This document shows, piece after piece, positions 49,636 to 57,837 of a stretch of DNA of 64,000 bases. The stretch comes from Lachnospiraceae bacterium (GTDB lineage: Bacteria; Bacillota; Clostridia; Lachnospirales; Lachnospiraceae). The first letter of the stretch is position 1. Each line of letters starts with the position of its first letter. Both the position numbers and the translations under genes were made by a program. The DNA is taken from positions 36,798 through 100,797 of the forward strand of contig JAJQHQ010000025.1 in NCBI GenBank assembly GCA_021199655.1. The letters run 5' to 3'. The notes under the pieces were generated by a model that did no database searches, was not told the origin of the DNA, and worked only from the letters and a program-made list of their open reading frames with translations.

Positions 49636-50982
49636 ATGGGTAAAAACGGAACGATCAGAAACATCACGGCAATGACATCCAACCGGCCGGACGGAATGGT
49701 GATTTCCAGAGCAATTCTGGAATATGATTTCGAGGTCGTTGGCAGTCAGGTCAGCCCGGAGGGGTTCGAGGCGGATCAGCGCACGATTCTGAACGCGTAT
49801 GTCAGCGCAGATGCGTGCGGAAAGGAGCCGGCCCGCTCCGGAAACTATGTGGTGCTGCAGCTGAGTGAGAAGGATGAGACGGCCAGTGTGCAGATTGACA
49901 AAGGACCGGGCGGCTTAAAAGGACCGGGTCCGGGCGGCCCGCCAAAGGATGGTCCGAAGCTTCCGGGAAAGCAGCCGGGAGGGGATTCCATGGACGCAGG
50001 AGGTCCGCCGAAGGATGGTCCGAAAGGTCCAGGAGGTCCGGGAGGCCCGGCAGGCTCGGCGGCGGAGCTGCGGCCGGTAGAGGTTTCTGTGAAACAGAAA
50101 GACGATATCTTCGGTGTGAATGGCGAACTTTGCAAAGGCAGTGACATCTTCCGCATTTCCAACAAAAAACTCTGTCCGGTAGCGGACGATTTCCGTCAGA
50201 TGAAGCTCGGAGCACTGAAATTCAGCCTTTTTGTGCCCGAAGGGTATGACCCGGCGAAAAAGTATCCGCTGGTGCTGTTCATTCATGACGCGGGGCCCTG
50301 CGGAGACGATCCGATGCTGGCACTTGCGCAGGGGAACGGCGGCCTGATCTGGGCTTCGCCTGAAGAACAGAAAAAACATCCCTGCTTTGTCCTCTGTCCA
50401 CAGATTCCCAGGGGGATCCGGCTGACGGACGATGATTTTGTGGCTCATCCGGAGATTGAGACGATTAAGCGCATGATTGATCTGCTCGCCGAACAGTACA
50501 GCATCGACATGGACCGCATTTACACAACCGGTCAGTCACAGGGCTGCATGGCTTCCCTGGAGCTGGGGATCCGCTATCCGGAATTCTTCGCGGGATTCCT
50601 GCTGGTGGCGGGACAGTGGGATCCGGCCCGCAGCAGCGTTCTCTGGAATCAGAATATCTGGATCCTGGTATCGGAGGGCGACAAAAAGGCTCTGCCCGGT
50701 ATGAACGCCATCACCTCTGCTTTCGAAGAAAAAGGTGCCCTGATCGGCAGATACCGCTGGGACGCGAAAATGGATCCGCAGCTGCTTAACGAAGCGGCGG
50801 CAAAGGCGGCATCAGATTCGTACCGGATCCGTTACACCGTATTTGAGGGCAGCTCGGTAGTACCGCCGGAAAAGGAAGTGACCCCGGCGACGAATCATGT
50901 ATGTACCTGGCCGGTAGCCTACGGCATTGAGGCGGTCAGGGACTGGCTTTTTACCAGTCGCAGGGAAAGCGGACAGGAGTGA
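49636..50982 (+). CDS. Linker-bearing PHB-depolymerase-type esterase
   Basis: A 448-residue protein: N-terminal Ig-like beta region (about 5-90), a Gly/Pro/Lys-rich linker (about 92-140) and an alpha/beta hydrolase (about 190-448) with Ser301 in TGQSQGC. Its N-terminal domain, linker and hydrolase match the middle and C-terminal parts of the 912-residue protein at 57838, so they are paralogues. No signal peptide is present. Start 49636 has GGAGG seven bases upstream. Probably cuts ester or amide bonds of the compound imported by the Dpp system. Confidence 0.82.
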   Translation: MGKNGTIRNITAMTSNRPDGMVISRAILEYDFEVVGSQVSPEGFEADQRTILNAYVSADACGKEPARSGNYVVLQLSEKDETASVQIDKGPGGLKGPGPGGPPKDGPKLPGKQPGGDSMDAGGPPKDGPKGPGGPGGPAGSAAELRPVEVSVKQKDDIFGVNGELCKGSDIFRISNKKLCPVADDFRQMKLGALKFSLFVPEGYDPAKKYPLVLFIHDAGPCGDDPMLALAQGNGGLIWASPEEQKKHPCFVLCPQIPRGIRLTDDDFVAHPEIETIKRMIDLLAEQYSIDMDRIYTTGQSQGCMASLELGIRYPEFFAGFLLVAGQWDPARSSVLWNQNIWILVSEGDKKALPGMNAITSAFEEKGALIGRYRWDAKMDPQLLNEAAAKAASDSYRIRYTVFEGSSVVPPEKEVTPATNHVCTWPVAYGIEAVRDWLFTSRRESGQE

Positions 50983-50986
50983 TCAT

Positions 50987-51655
50987 ATGAAACTGAAGGA
51001 TCAGATTATCCGGAGAATCGACAGGCTGATGTACCGCACCTGGAATGAGGATCAGCCTGCCCGCACCTGGCACAGCGGTTTTTACCATCGCTATTTTGAA
51101 GGCTACCGTGAAAATACGACCGCTGATCAGGACGGAAAGCATAAAAAAGTGGAACGGTTTTACGCGGGATGCTATTACCTGGATCAGGAAAAGACGGCGG
51201 ACTATATAGGAAAACGAATTCTGTACGCGATCCTGCTTGCAGGAGCCGTTTACCTGTATTATGTATCCTGCTTTACCGGACAGCTGGCCGCAAATTACGC
51301 GACGGCAGTGTCGGTGCTCCAGTCTGTGGACATCTTCCTGTTTCTGTGGCTGGCGTATATCTATGTCTGCGGTCTGCTTGCCGGCAGAAAAATGGTTTAC
51401 AGCGAATACAAGGGCAGCCACATCCGCATGACGCAGGTAACCCTGGCCGGCAGCGTGTCACTGGCAGCTACGGCGGCGGCGAAGCTGATTTACGCGGTTT
51501 ATGAACGGGCCCTGGATGTCCGTCATATTCAAAACGCGGTGATCCTCGTGGCAGCGGCGGGCCTCCTCTGGATGATACGCTTCGTCGAGATAAGAACAAA
51601 ATACGAGACAGAGGAAAGCGAACAGGCAGGCAAAGCCGGTATCGAGATCAGCTGA
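50987..51655 (+). CDS. Four-TM membrane protein of unknown function
   Basis: A 222-residue protein: an N-terminal hydrophilic part of about 75 residues rich in Tyr, Arg and Asp, then four TM helices (about 80-100, 112-135, 145-165, 180-198) and a charged tail. I do not recognise the family. It lies between an esterase and dppB with short gaps (4 and 18 bases), so it belongs to the operon and may assist the importer or localise the esterases. Start 50987 has AGGAG seven bases upstream. Confidence 0.65.
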   Translation: MKLKDQIIRRIDRLMYRTWNEDQPARTWHSGFYHRYFEGYRENTTADQDGKHKKVERFYAGCYYLDQEKTADYIGKRILYAILLAGAVYLYYVSCFTGQLAANYATAVSVLQSVDIFLFLWLAYIYVCGLLAGRKMVYSEYKGSHIRMTQVTLAGSVSLAATAAAKLIYAVYERALDVRHIQNAVILVAAAGLLWMIRFVEIRTKYETEESEQAGKAGIEIS

Positions 51656-51673
51656 CGAAAGGAAGGGATGAAC

Positions 51674-52624
51674 ATGTGGAAATACATTGTAAAAAGACTG
51701 TTATGGTCGATCGTTATCATGGTCGGTGCAGGTATCATTATTTTCCTGCTGACCTATTTCACTCCGGGAGATCCGGCTGCACAGCTGATCGGCTCCGACG
51801 CGAGCGCCGCTGATCTGGCTGCTCTGCGGGCAAAGCTGGGGATAGACAAGCCTTTCCTGCAGCAGCTTGTGACTTTCCTTTATAACTCGTTCATTAAGTG
51901 GGACTGGGGCACTTCCTGGACCTACAACGAGCCTGTGATGTCTACCATCCTTTCGCGACTGCCGCGTACGGCGATCATCGGCGTCGGCCAGATGATCCTG
52001 ACAGTGGCGATCGGCATTCCGCTGGGAATCTTCGCGGCACGGCATCAGGGACACTGGCAGGATTATGGTGTGCTGGGCGTCTGCATGGTTCTGGTATCTC
52101 TGCCGGATATGTGGGTAGCGCTGATGTTCGTATTGCTGTTTTCTCTTCAGCTTCACTGGCTTCCGGCTTATGGTATCGGCGGACCGCAGTATTATATTCT
52201 TCCGATCGTATCCGGTGTCATGGGCGGCATCGCCGGACAGGCCAGACTGATGCGTTCCGGTATGCTGGAGGTCATTCATTCCGACTTTGTAACTACCGCG
52301 AGGGCGAAAGGGCAAAGTGAAGACCTGATCGTCCGCAAGCACATCCTGCCGAACGCGCTGATGCCGGTCATCACGATGCTCGGCGGCAGCCTGGCTCTGG
52401 TGGTATGCGGCTCTGCGATTGTAGAGAGACTGTTTTCCATCCCGGGCGTCGGACTCTACCTGCTTGATGGCATCAGCTACCGCGACTACCCGATCATCCG
52501 CGGCTGTACGCTGTTCTTTGCAACGTTTTCCGCACTGGTCTATCTGCTACTGGATCTGGTCTATGCATGGATTGACCCGCGTATCAAGGCCCAGTATACA
52601 TCCGGCAAAAAATCAGGGAGGTGA
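51674..52624 (+). CDS. Dipeptide/oligopeptide-type ABC permease (DppB family)
   Basis: A 316-residue permease with six TM helices and the DppB-type N terminus (KYIVKRLLWSIVIMVGAGIIIFLLT; first helix about 9-30) and EAA-like motif near 205-235. Start 51674 has AAGGAAG eight bases upstream; 51668 is too close to that site. It is the first component of a complete five-gene importer. The stop overlaps the ribosome site of dppC. Confidence 0.9.
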   Translation: MWKYIVKRLLWSIVIMVGAGIIIFLLTYFTPGDPAAQLIGSDASAADLAALRAKLGIDKPFLQQLVTFLYNSFIKWDWGTSWTYNEPVMSTILSRLPRTAIIGVGQMILTVAIGIPLGIFAARHQGHWQDYGVLGVCMVLVSLPDMWVALMFVLLFSLQLHWLPAYGIGGPQYYILPIVSGVMGGIAGQARLMRSGMLEVIHSDFVTTARAKGQSEDLIVRKHILPNALMPVITMLGGSLALVVCGSAIVERLFSIPGVGLYLLDGISYRDYPIIRGCTLFFATFSALVYLLLDLVYAWIDPRIKAQYTSGKKSGR

Positions 52625-52632
52625 GCAGTATC

Positions 52633-53610
52633 ATGGCTGAAAAAGATCTGAATTTAGAGAAAAAAGGCGGACATCACGGTCCTCACGGGGAGGATCATGG
52701 ACCGCACAAAAAGGGGCCGCATCATGGAGGACATCACGGAGAGCATCACGGACGGCATTACAGCCCGGCCTTCAATAATTTCATGGAGACCTTCCGGCGT
52801 GTATTTATCAGTCCGAGCGCGAAGCTGGGCGGCATCATGTTTGTGATTGTGGTACTGCTGCTGGTATTTGCACCAGTCATCGCCCCTTATAAACCGACGG
52901 AAGTTAATCTGAAAAATACCTTTGCGACGCCGTCGCTTGCCCACCTGTGCGGGACGGATAAACTGGGAAGAGATATTTTCTCAAGACTTCTCTACGGCGG
53001 CAGATATTCTCTGGCACTTGGCCTTACCGCTGCGATCGTTGGCTCGGTCGGCGGTGTAATTGTGGGAAGCATCGCGGGCTATTTCGGGGGAAAAGTAGAA
53101 GACCTGATCATGCGTTTCTGTGATATCTGGGGCGCACTTCCGGGCTCTCTGATGACTCTGCTTTTAGCAGCATCCTTCGGAGCAGGCCTCTGGCAGACCA
53201 TCGTCTCTCTTTCCATCAGTGCCATCCCGAACGGCGCGCGTATGACGAGAGGCCAGATTCTGGGCGAGAGAGGAAAAGAGTATGTGGAGGCGGCAGAGTC
53301 CTTTAACTGCCCGAAGCGGGTGATCATGTTCCGTCACCTGCTGCCGAATGTCATCTCTCCGACGATTGTCAATACAACGATGAAGATCGGCGGTTCCATC
53401 ACGATGGTTGCAGGCTTAAGCTACTTAGGGCTTGGTATTCAGCCGCCGACACCGGAATGGGGCGCAATGCTCTCCGACGGCATCAGTTACATCAGCGCAT
53501 ATCCGCATATGGTGATTTTCCCGGGTATCGCGATCGCCATCTGCGTACTGTCGATCAACCTGATGGGCGACGGTCTGCGCGACGCACTGGATCCGAAGAT
53601 GAGATCCTGA
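52633..53610 (+). CDS. DppC-type ABC permease with His-rich N terminus
   Basis: A 325-residue permease with the expected six TM helices from about residue 60 onward and EAA motif near 225-250. Residues 13-41 hold 12 His in a Gly/Pro/Lys context, an unusual cytoplasmic tail able to bind Ni, Zn or Co. Dpp/Opp and Nik importers are related, so nickel or a metal chelate is a possible ligand as well as peptides. A GTG at 52621 would add four residues; ATG 52633 is preferred. Confidence 0.88.
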   Translation: MAEKDLNLEKKGGHHGPHGEDHGPHKKGPHHGGHHGEHHGRHYSPAFNNFMETFRRVFISPSAKLGGIMFVIVVLLLVFAPVIAPYKPTEVNLKNTFATPSLAHLCGTDKLGRDIFSRLLYGGRYSLALGLTAAIVGSVGGVIVGSIAGYFGGKVEDLIMRFCDIWGALPGSLMTLLLAASFGAGLWQTIVSLSISAIPNGARMTRGQILGERGKEYVEAAESFNCPKRVIMFRHLLPNVISPTIVNTTMKIGGSITMVAGLSYLGLGIQPPTPEWGAMLSDGISYISAYPHMVIFPGIAIAICVLSINLMGDGLRDALDPKMRS

Positions 53611-53625
53611 TAAGGAGGACATACA

Positions 53626-54606
53626 ATGGCTGAGAAAAATCAATTCCTCTCTGTCAGGGGAATCACGGTAGAATACACACAGGGTAAAAATATTGTACAT
53701 GCAGTCAATGACGTATCCTTTGATCTGGAAAAGGGAAAAACGCTGGGCCTCGTCGGAGAAACCGGCGCCGGCAAGACGACGATCGCCAAGACCATCTTAC
53801 GGATTCTTCCGGTGCCTCCGGCCAGATTCAAGGGCGGCGAGGTCTGGCTTGACGGGCAGAATCTGACCGCTTTGAGCGAGGAGGATATGCGTAAGGTGCG
53901 CGGCAACCGGATCGCCATGATTTTCCAGGATCCGATGACGGCGCTGAACCCGCTGATGACGGTAGGCGACCAGATCGTCGAGGTGCTGCAGATCCATAAT
54001 CCGCATATGAAGATGGAAGAGGCAGTAAACCGCACTAAGGAGCTGCTGGAGATGGTGGGTATCGTAGGAGAACGGTATAAAGAATATCCGCATCAGTTTT
54101 CCGGCGGAATGAAGCAGCGTGTGGTCATTGCCATGGCGCTGGCCTGCAGCCCGGATCTGATTCTGGCGGACGAGCCGACGACCGCCCTGGACGTGACGAT
54201 CCAGGCACAGGTGCTGGACCTGATCAAAGAGCTTCAGGCAAAACAGAACACTTCCATGATTCTGATTACGCATGATCTGGGCGTAGTCGCGGAAACCTGC
54301 GACAGTGTGGCTGTGGTCTATGCGGGAGAGGTCGTTGAGTACGCGTCAAAGGAAGACCTGTTCCGCAGGACAAAGCATCCGTATACAAAAGGACTTTTCA
54401 ACTCGATCCCGAGCCTGACCGGGGACGAGACCAGACTGACTCCGATCCCGGGGCTGCCGCCTGATCCGACTCATCTGCCGGAAGGATGCCGGTTTGCGAA
54501 ACGGTGCCCCTATGCGACAAAAGAATGCTTCCGCACGGAGGTTCCGATGAAAGAAGTCGCTCCGGGCCACTATTGCAAATGTTTAAAAGAGACTGAGGAG
54601 GGATAA
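53626..54606 (+). CDS. DppD-type ABC ATPase
   Basis: A 326-residue ATPase: Walker [10 protein letters not shown], signature FSGGMKQR, Walker [13 protein letters not shown]. The C-terminal C-x(n)-C cluster typical of oligopeptide ATPases ([14 protein letters not shown]) is present and may bind an iron-sulfur cluster. It follows AAGGAGG and is 15 bases after dppC. Confidence 0.92.
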   Translation: MAEKNQFLSVRGITVEYTQGKNIVHAVNDVSFDLEKGKTLGLVGETGAGKTTIAKTILRILPVPPARFKGGEVWLDGQNLTALSEEDMRKVRGNRIAMIFQDPMTALNPLMTVGDQIVEVLQIHNPHMKMEEAVNRTKELLEMVGIVGERYKEYPHQFSGGMKQRVVIAMALACSPDLILADEPTTALDVTIQAQVLDLIKELQAKQNTSMILITHDLGVVAETCDSVAVVYAGEVVEYASKEDLFRRTKHPYTKGLFNSIPSLTGDETRLTPIPGLPPDPTHLPEGCRFAKRCPYATKECFRTEVPMKEVAPGHYCKCLKETEEG

Positions 54607-54609
54607 AAA

Positions 54610-55569
54610 ATGGCTGAACCGATTGTTGAGGTGCAAAACTTAAAAAAATACTTCCCCTGTCCCGGCGGTGCGCAGAACCATGCGGTGGATGATGTGACCT
54701 TTACGATTGAAAAGGGGCAGACTCTGGGAGTCGTTGGTGAGTCCGGCTGCGGAAAATCAACCCTTGGAAGAACGATTATCCGTCTGCAGGAGGCGACAGA
54801 CGGAGTGATTAAACTGAACGGCGAGGACATCACGCATGTAAAGGGGCATAAATTAAAACAGGTGCATGAAAAAATGCAGATTGTTTTCCAGGATCCGTAT
54901 TCCAGCCTGAATCCCCGTATGACGATCGACACTGCGGTGACGGAGCCGATGAAATACGCCGGTCACTATACGAAAAAGCAGCTTCAGGAGGAGAGTGTTA
55001 AACTGATGGATCTCGTCGGTATCGACGAGCGTCTGAGGAGATCCTATCCGCACGAACTGGACGGTGGCCGCAGGCAGAGAGTCGTGATCGCCCGTGCGCT
55101 CGCGTTGAATCCGGAATTTATCGTCTGTGATGAGCCGGTATCGGCTCTGGATGTTTCAATCCAGGCACAGGTGCTGAATCTCCTGATGGATCTGCAGGAC
55201 CAGATGAAGCTCTCATATATGTTTGTAACTCATGACCTGTCTGTGGTGCGTCTGATCTCGGATCATATAGTGGTCATGTACCTGGGGCAGATGGTGGAGA
55301 AGAGTCCGACAAAGGAACTGTTTGTCCGCTCATTGCATCCGTATACCAAGGCGCTTCTTTCCGCAATCCCGTCGACAGATCTGGATCACCCCATGCAGCG
55401 GATTCAGCTGAAGGGAGAGATTTCCAGCCCAATCAATCCGAAGCCGGGCTGCCGGTTTGCGGCGCGCTGCCCATACGCGACAGAGCGCTGTCAGGAGCCG
55501 CAGCAGCTGCGCGAGCTCTCGAAGGATCATTTTGTATCCTGCTGCCGCGCGGAGGAAATCAACAGCTGA
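54610..55569 (+). CDS. DppF-type ABC ATPase with altered signature motif
   Basis: A 319-residue ATPase: Walker A GESGCGKST, Walker B FIVCDEPVSALD, C-terminal CRFAARCPYATERC. The ABC signature reads LDGGRRQR instead of LSGGQRQR (Ser to Asp, Gln to Arg), a change that usually weakens ATP binding at one of the two sites. It pairs with DppD; the stop of dppD is three bases before its start. Confidence 0.9.
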   Translation: MAEPIVEVQNLKKYFPCPGGAQNHAVDDVTFTIEKGQTLGVVGESGCGKSTLGRTIIRLQEATDGVIKLNGEDITHVKGHKLKQVHEKMQIVFQDPYSSLNPRMTIDTAVTEPMKYAGHYTKKQLQEESVKLMDLVGIDERLRRSYPHELDGGRRQRVVIARALALNPEFIVCDEPVSALDVSIQAQVLNLLMDLQDQMKLSYMFVTHDLSVVRLISDHIVVMYLGQMVEKSPTKELFVRSLHPYTKALLSAIPSTDLDHPMQRIQLKGEISSPINPKPGCRFAARCPYATERCQEPQQLRELSKDHFVSCCRAEEINS

Positions 55570-55729
55570 TCTGTATGACACGGGGAATCAACGGTCAGGA
55601 ATGGAATGTGAGAATGTGACGGAATCGCCAGATTCCGGAGCAATCTGAGAAACGATTTTGAATCAAAATATATATTTAGAATGAAGCGGCCTGACGGCGT
55701 TTCACATAAAAATTAAGGAGGAAAGTATC

Positions 55730-57394
55730 ATGAAAACAATGACCAGAAAAAGAGTTCTGAAAAGCCTTTTGGCAGGTACTCTTGCAGTCGCAATGGGAAG
55801 CTTTGGCGTGACCGCGTTTGCAGAGGAGGCGGAAGAGGCTTCCTATGAATGGGAACTGCTGTCTTCAGTGACCGCAGATGAATCCCGCACTTCCACCGCA
55901 AATTCGGATGAGAAGCTGGACTACATCACCATCGGACTTGGCACGGTGCCGTCTTCCATGGATCCGTACAGCTTCAACAAATCCAGTGAGATCACGGTAG
56001 AAGTATTTGAAACCCTGGTCGTAGCGACGGATGACGGCGACTTTGTCGGAATCATCGCAAAGGACTGGGCTTACACGGATGATACAGAGACGGAGCTGGT
56101 CATGAACATTTACGAAGGTGTGACCGATTCGGACGGCAATGAAATCACCGCAGAGGATGTCGTGTTCAGCTTCCAGACATACATTGATTCTGGAAATGCA
56201 AGAGACTTTGATGACCTGGATTACTGCGAAGCGACCGACACTTATCAGGTAACCTTCCATCTGAAGCAGAAGCTGAGCTCCCTGGATGGATTTGACAACA
56301 TTTTTGCCAGCACCTACATCGTAAGCCAGACAGCGTACGAGAGCCACAATTTCAACGTAGATCCGATCGGCACCGGCCCGTACAAGATCACCAGCTACGA
56401 GGAAGGCGCTTCCTGCGTTCTGGAGGCAAGAGATGATTACTGGCAGTCCGAGGAGAATCTGTATCAGAGCCAGAAGAGCAACGTACAGACGATCGAGTAT
56501 CAATTCATTCTGGATGATTCCATGAGACTGATCGCCCTGGAGTCCGGCACCATCGCTTACTGCGCAATCGATGACACCAGCCTGAGCCTTTTCGAGGAAG
56601 GCGGCGACTATGCAGGTCAGTACAACATTTACTGCTACGAGGATGCGCAGGCACAGACCATTCTTCCGAACATGAGCAGCAATTCTCTGATGAGCGACAT
56701 CAATATGCGCCTGGCGGTTTATTACGCACTGGATTCCGAGGCTTTTGCGGACGCACTCGGCAGCCGCGTATATTATCCGTGCACCGTAGACTGCGCACCG
56801 GTAGTCGGCGACTATCAGTCTGACTGGGATACCTGGGAGACCTACAATACCGTTTATGATCCGGAGCTTTCCGCTCAGTACCTGGCAGAGAGCGGCTACA
56901 ACGGCGAGACGCTGAAGATCATCACCGAGGACAATTCTGAGAAGAACACCATCGCGGAGGTTGTGCAGGCTTACCTTGAGATCGCCGGGATCAAGAGCGA
57001 GATCGTGACTCTGGATCATGCACTGATCGAGAACACGACAGGCGATCCGACTCAGTGGGATATCCTCATCTACAGCTCTGCCGACAGGGACTATGCAATT
57101 TCAAGATTCATGAAGACTTATGCAATTGCTCATGGTAATGCGGAGGGCTATAACTTAAGCTTCTACGAGAACGATGAGTTCCAGGAGATGCTGAACACCG
57201 TATTCAATGTAGATACCTACAGCGAGGAAGGCACCAACGAGATCATGCAGTACATCTATGACAACGCCCTTGGCTATGCCGGATGCTATGCCATCAAGGT
57301 TGGCGTGTACTCACCGGTAATGGCTGAGTTCTATACCGTGTCCGGTACCTCGAACTTCGTCATCGGCGCCTGCGAGTATTACCTGGATCTGTAA
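55730..57394 (+). CDS. Dpp/Opp-type substrate-binding protein
   Basis: A 554-residue family 5 extracellular solute-binding protein. Signal peptide of about 31 residues cut at AFA/EE; no lipobox. The typical parts are seen: DPYSFNKSSEITVEVFETLV near 80-100, GTGPYKI near 215, and MNMRLAVYYALD-like segment near 325. It supplies the ligand to DppBCDF. The 160-base gap before it may hold its own promoter or processing site. A strong terminator follows. Confidence 0.9.
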   Translation: MKTMTRKRVLKSLLAGTLAVAMGSFGVTAFAEEAEEASYEWELLSSVTADESRTSTANSDEKLDYITIGLGTVPSSMDPYSFNKSSEITVEVFETLVVATDDGDFVGIIAKDWAYTDDTETELVMNIYEGVTDSDGNEITAEDVVFSFQTYIDSGNARDFDDLDYCEATDTYQVTFHLKQKLSSLDGFDNIFASTYIVSQTAYESHNFNVDPIGTGPYKITSYEEGASCVLEARDDYWQSEENLYQSQKSNVQTIEYQFILDDSMRLIALESGTIAYCAIDDTSLSLFEEGGDYAGQYNIYCYEDAQAQTILPNMSSNSLMSDINMRLAVYYALDSEAFADALGSRVYYPCTVDCAPVVGDYQSDWDTWETYNTVYDPELSAQYLAESGYNGETLKIITEDNSEKNTIAEVVQAYLEIAGIKSEIVTLDHALIENTTGDPTQWDILIYSSADRDYAISRFMKTYAIAHGNAEGYNLSFYENDEFQEMLNTVFNVDTYSEEGTNEIMQYIYDNALGYAGCYAIKVGVYSPVMAEFYTVSGTSNFVIGACEYYLDL

Positions 57395-57437
57395 TAAAGA
57401 TCGTACTTTAGTGACAGTCCTGTCTGAGTGAGAAATC

Positions 57438-57484
57438 ATATTCCGGGGAGAGCCTGTGAAAACCGGCAGTTCTCCCCGGAATAT
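57438..57484 (+). terminator. Terminator of the Dpp operon
   Basis: Perfect 14-bp stem ATATTCCGGGGAGA (57438-57451) / TCTCCCCGGAATAT (57471-57484) then TTT. Confidence 0.9.
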
Positions 57485-57540
57485 TTTGAAAAACCGCAAC
57501 TGTTCAGGAACGGTCTTTGCAGTTGCTGTGAAGATCATGT

Positions 57541-57745
57541 GATATGAGCGACAAAAGGGAGAATGATACTACGGATTGCTACGTGCTTCGCACTCTCGCA
57601 ATCCTAAAAACACTCAGAATCCGCTCATTTTGACCCAAAAACGTGGTCAAAATGGCTCCTTCTTCGTGTTTTTGCGGTCCCCAAGGTCATGAATAGGAAC
57701 GCAAGCGTTCCATTCCTGACCTTTTGTCCCTTATATCATCATATG
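57541..57745 (-). repeat. Inverted copy of the 179-bp repeat with terminal inverted repeats
   Basis: Reverse complement of this stretch matches 70-248 over most of its length. Ends are near-inverted repeats: left GATATGAGCGACAAAAGG, right (complement) GATATAAGGGACAAAAGG, 16 of 18 identical. Inside are the hairpin GGAACGC-TT-GCGTTCC and a central hairpin CATTTTGACC/GGTCAAAATG where the other copy has a different but still paired stem. A lone end, CGAGCGACAAAAGGG, occurs at about 35432-35446. Confidence 0.8.
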
Positions 57746-57837
57746 AAATTATAATAGAAAACCGGATGACAGAGTTTTCGGCTGCGCATGATTTCATGTG
57801 CTGCAAAAGAAAAGTATAAGTATGTGGAGGCATTTGA

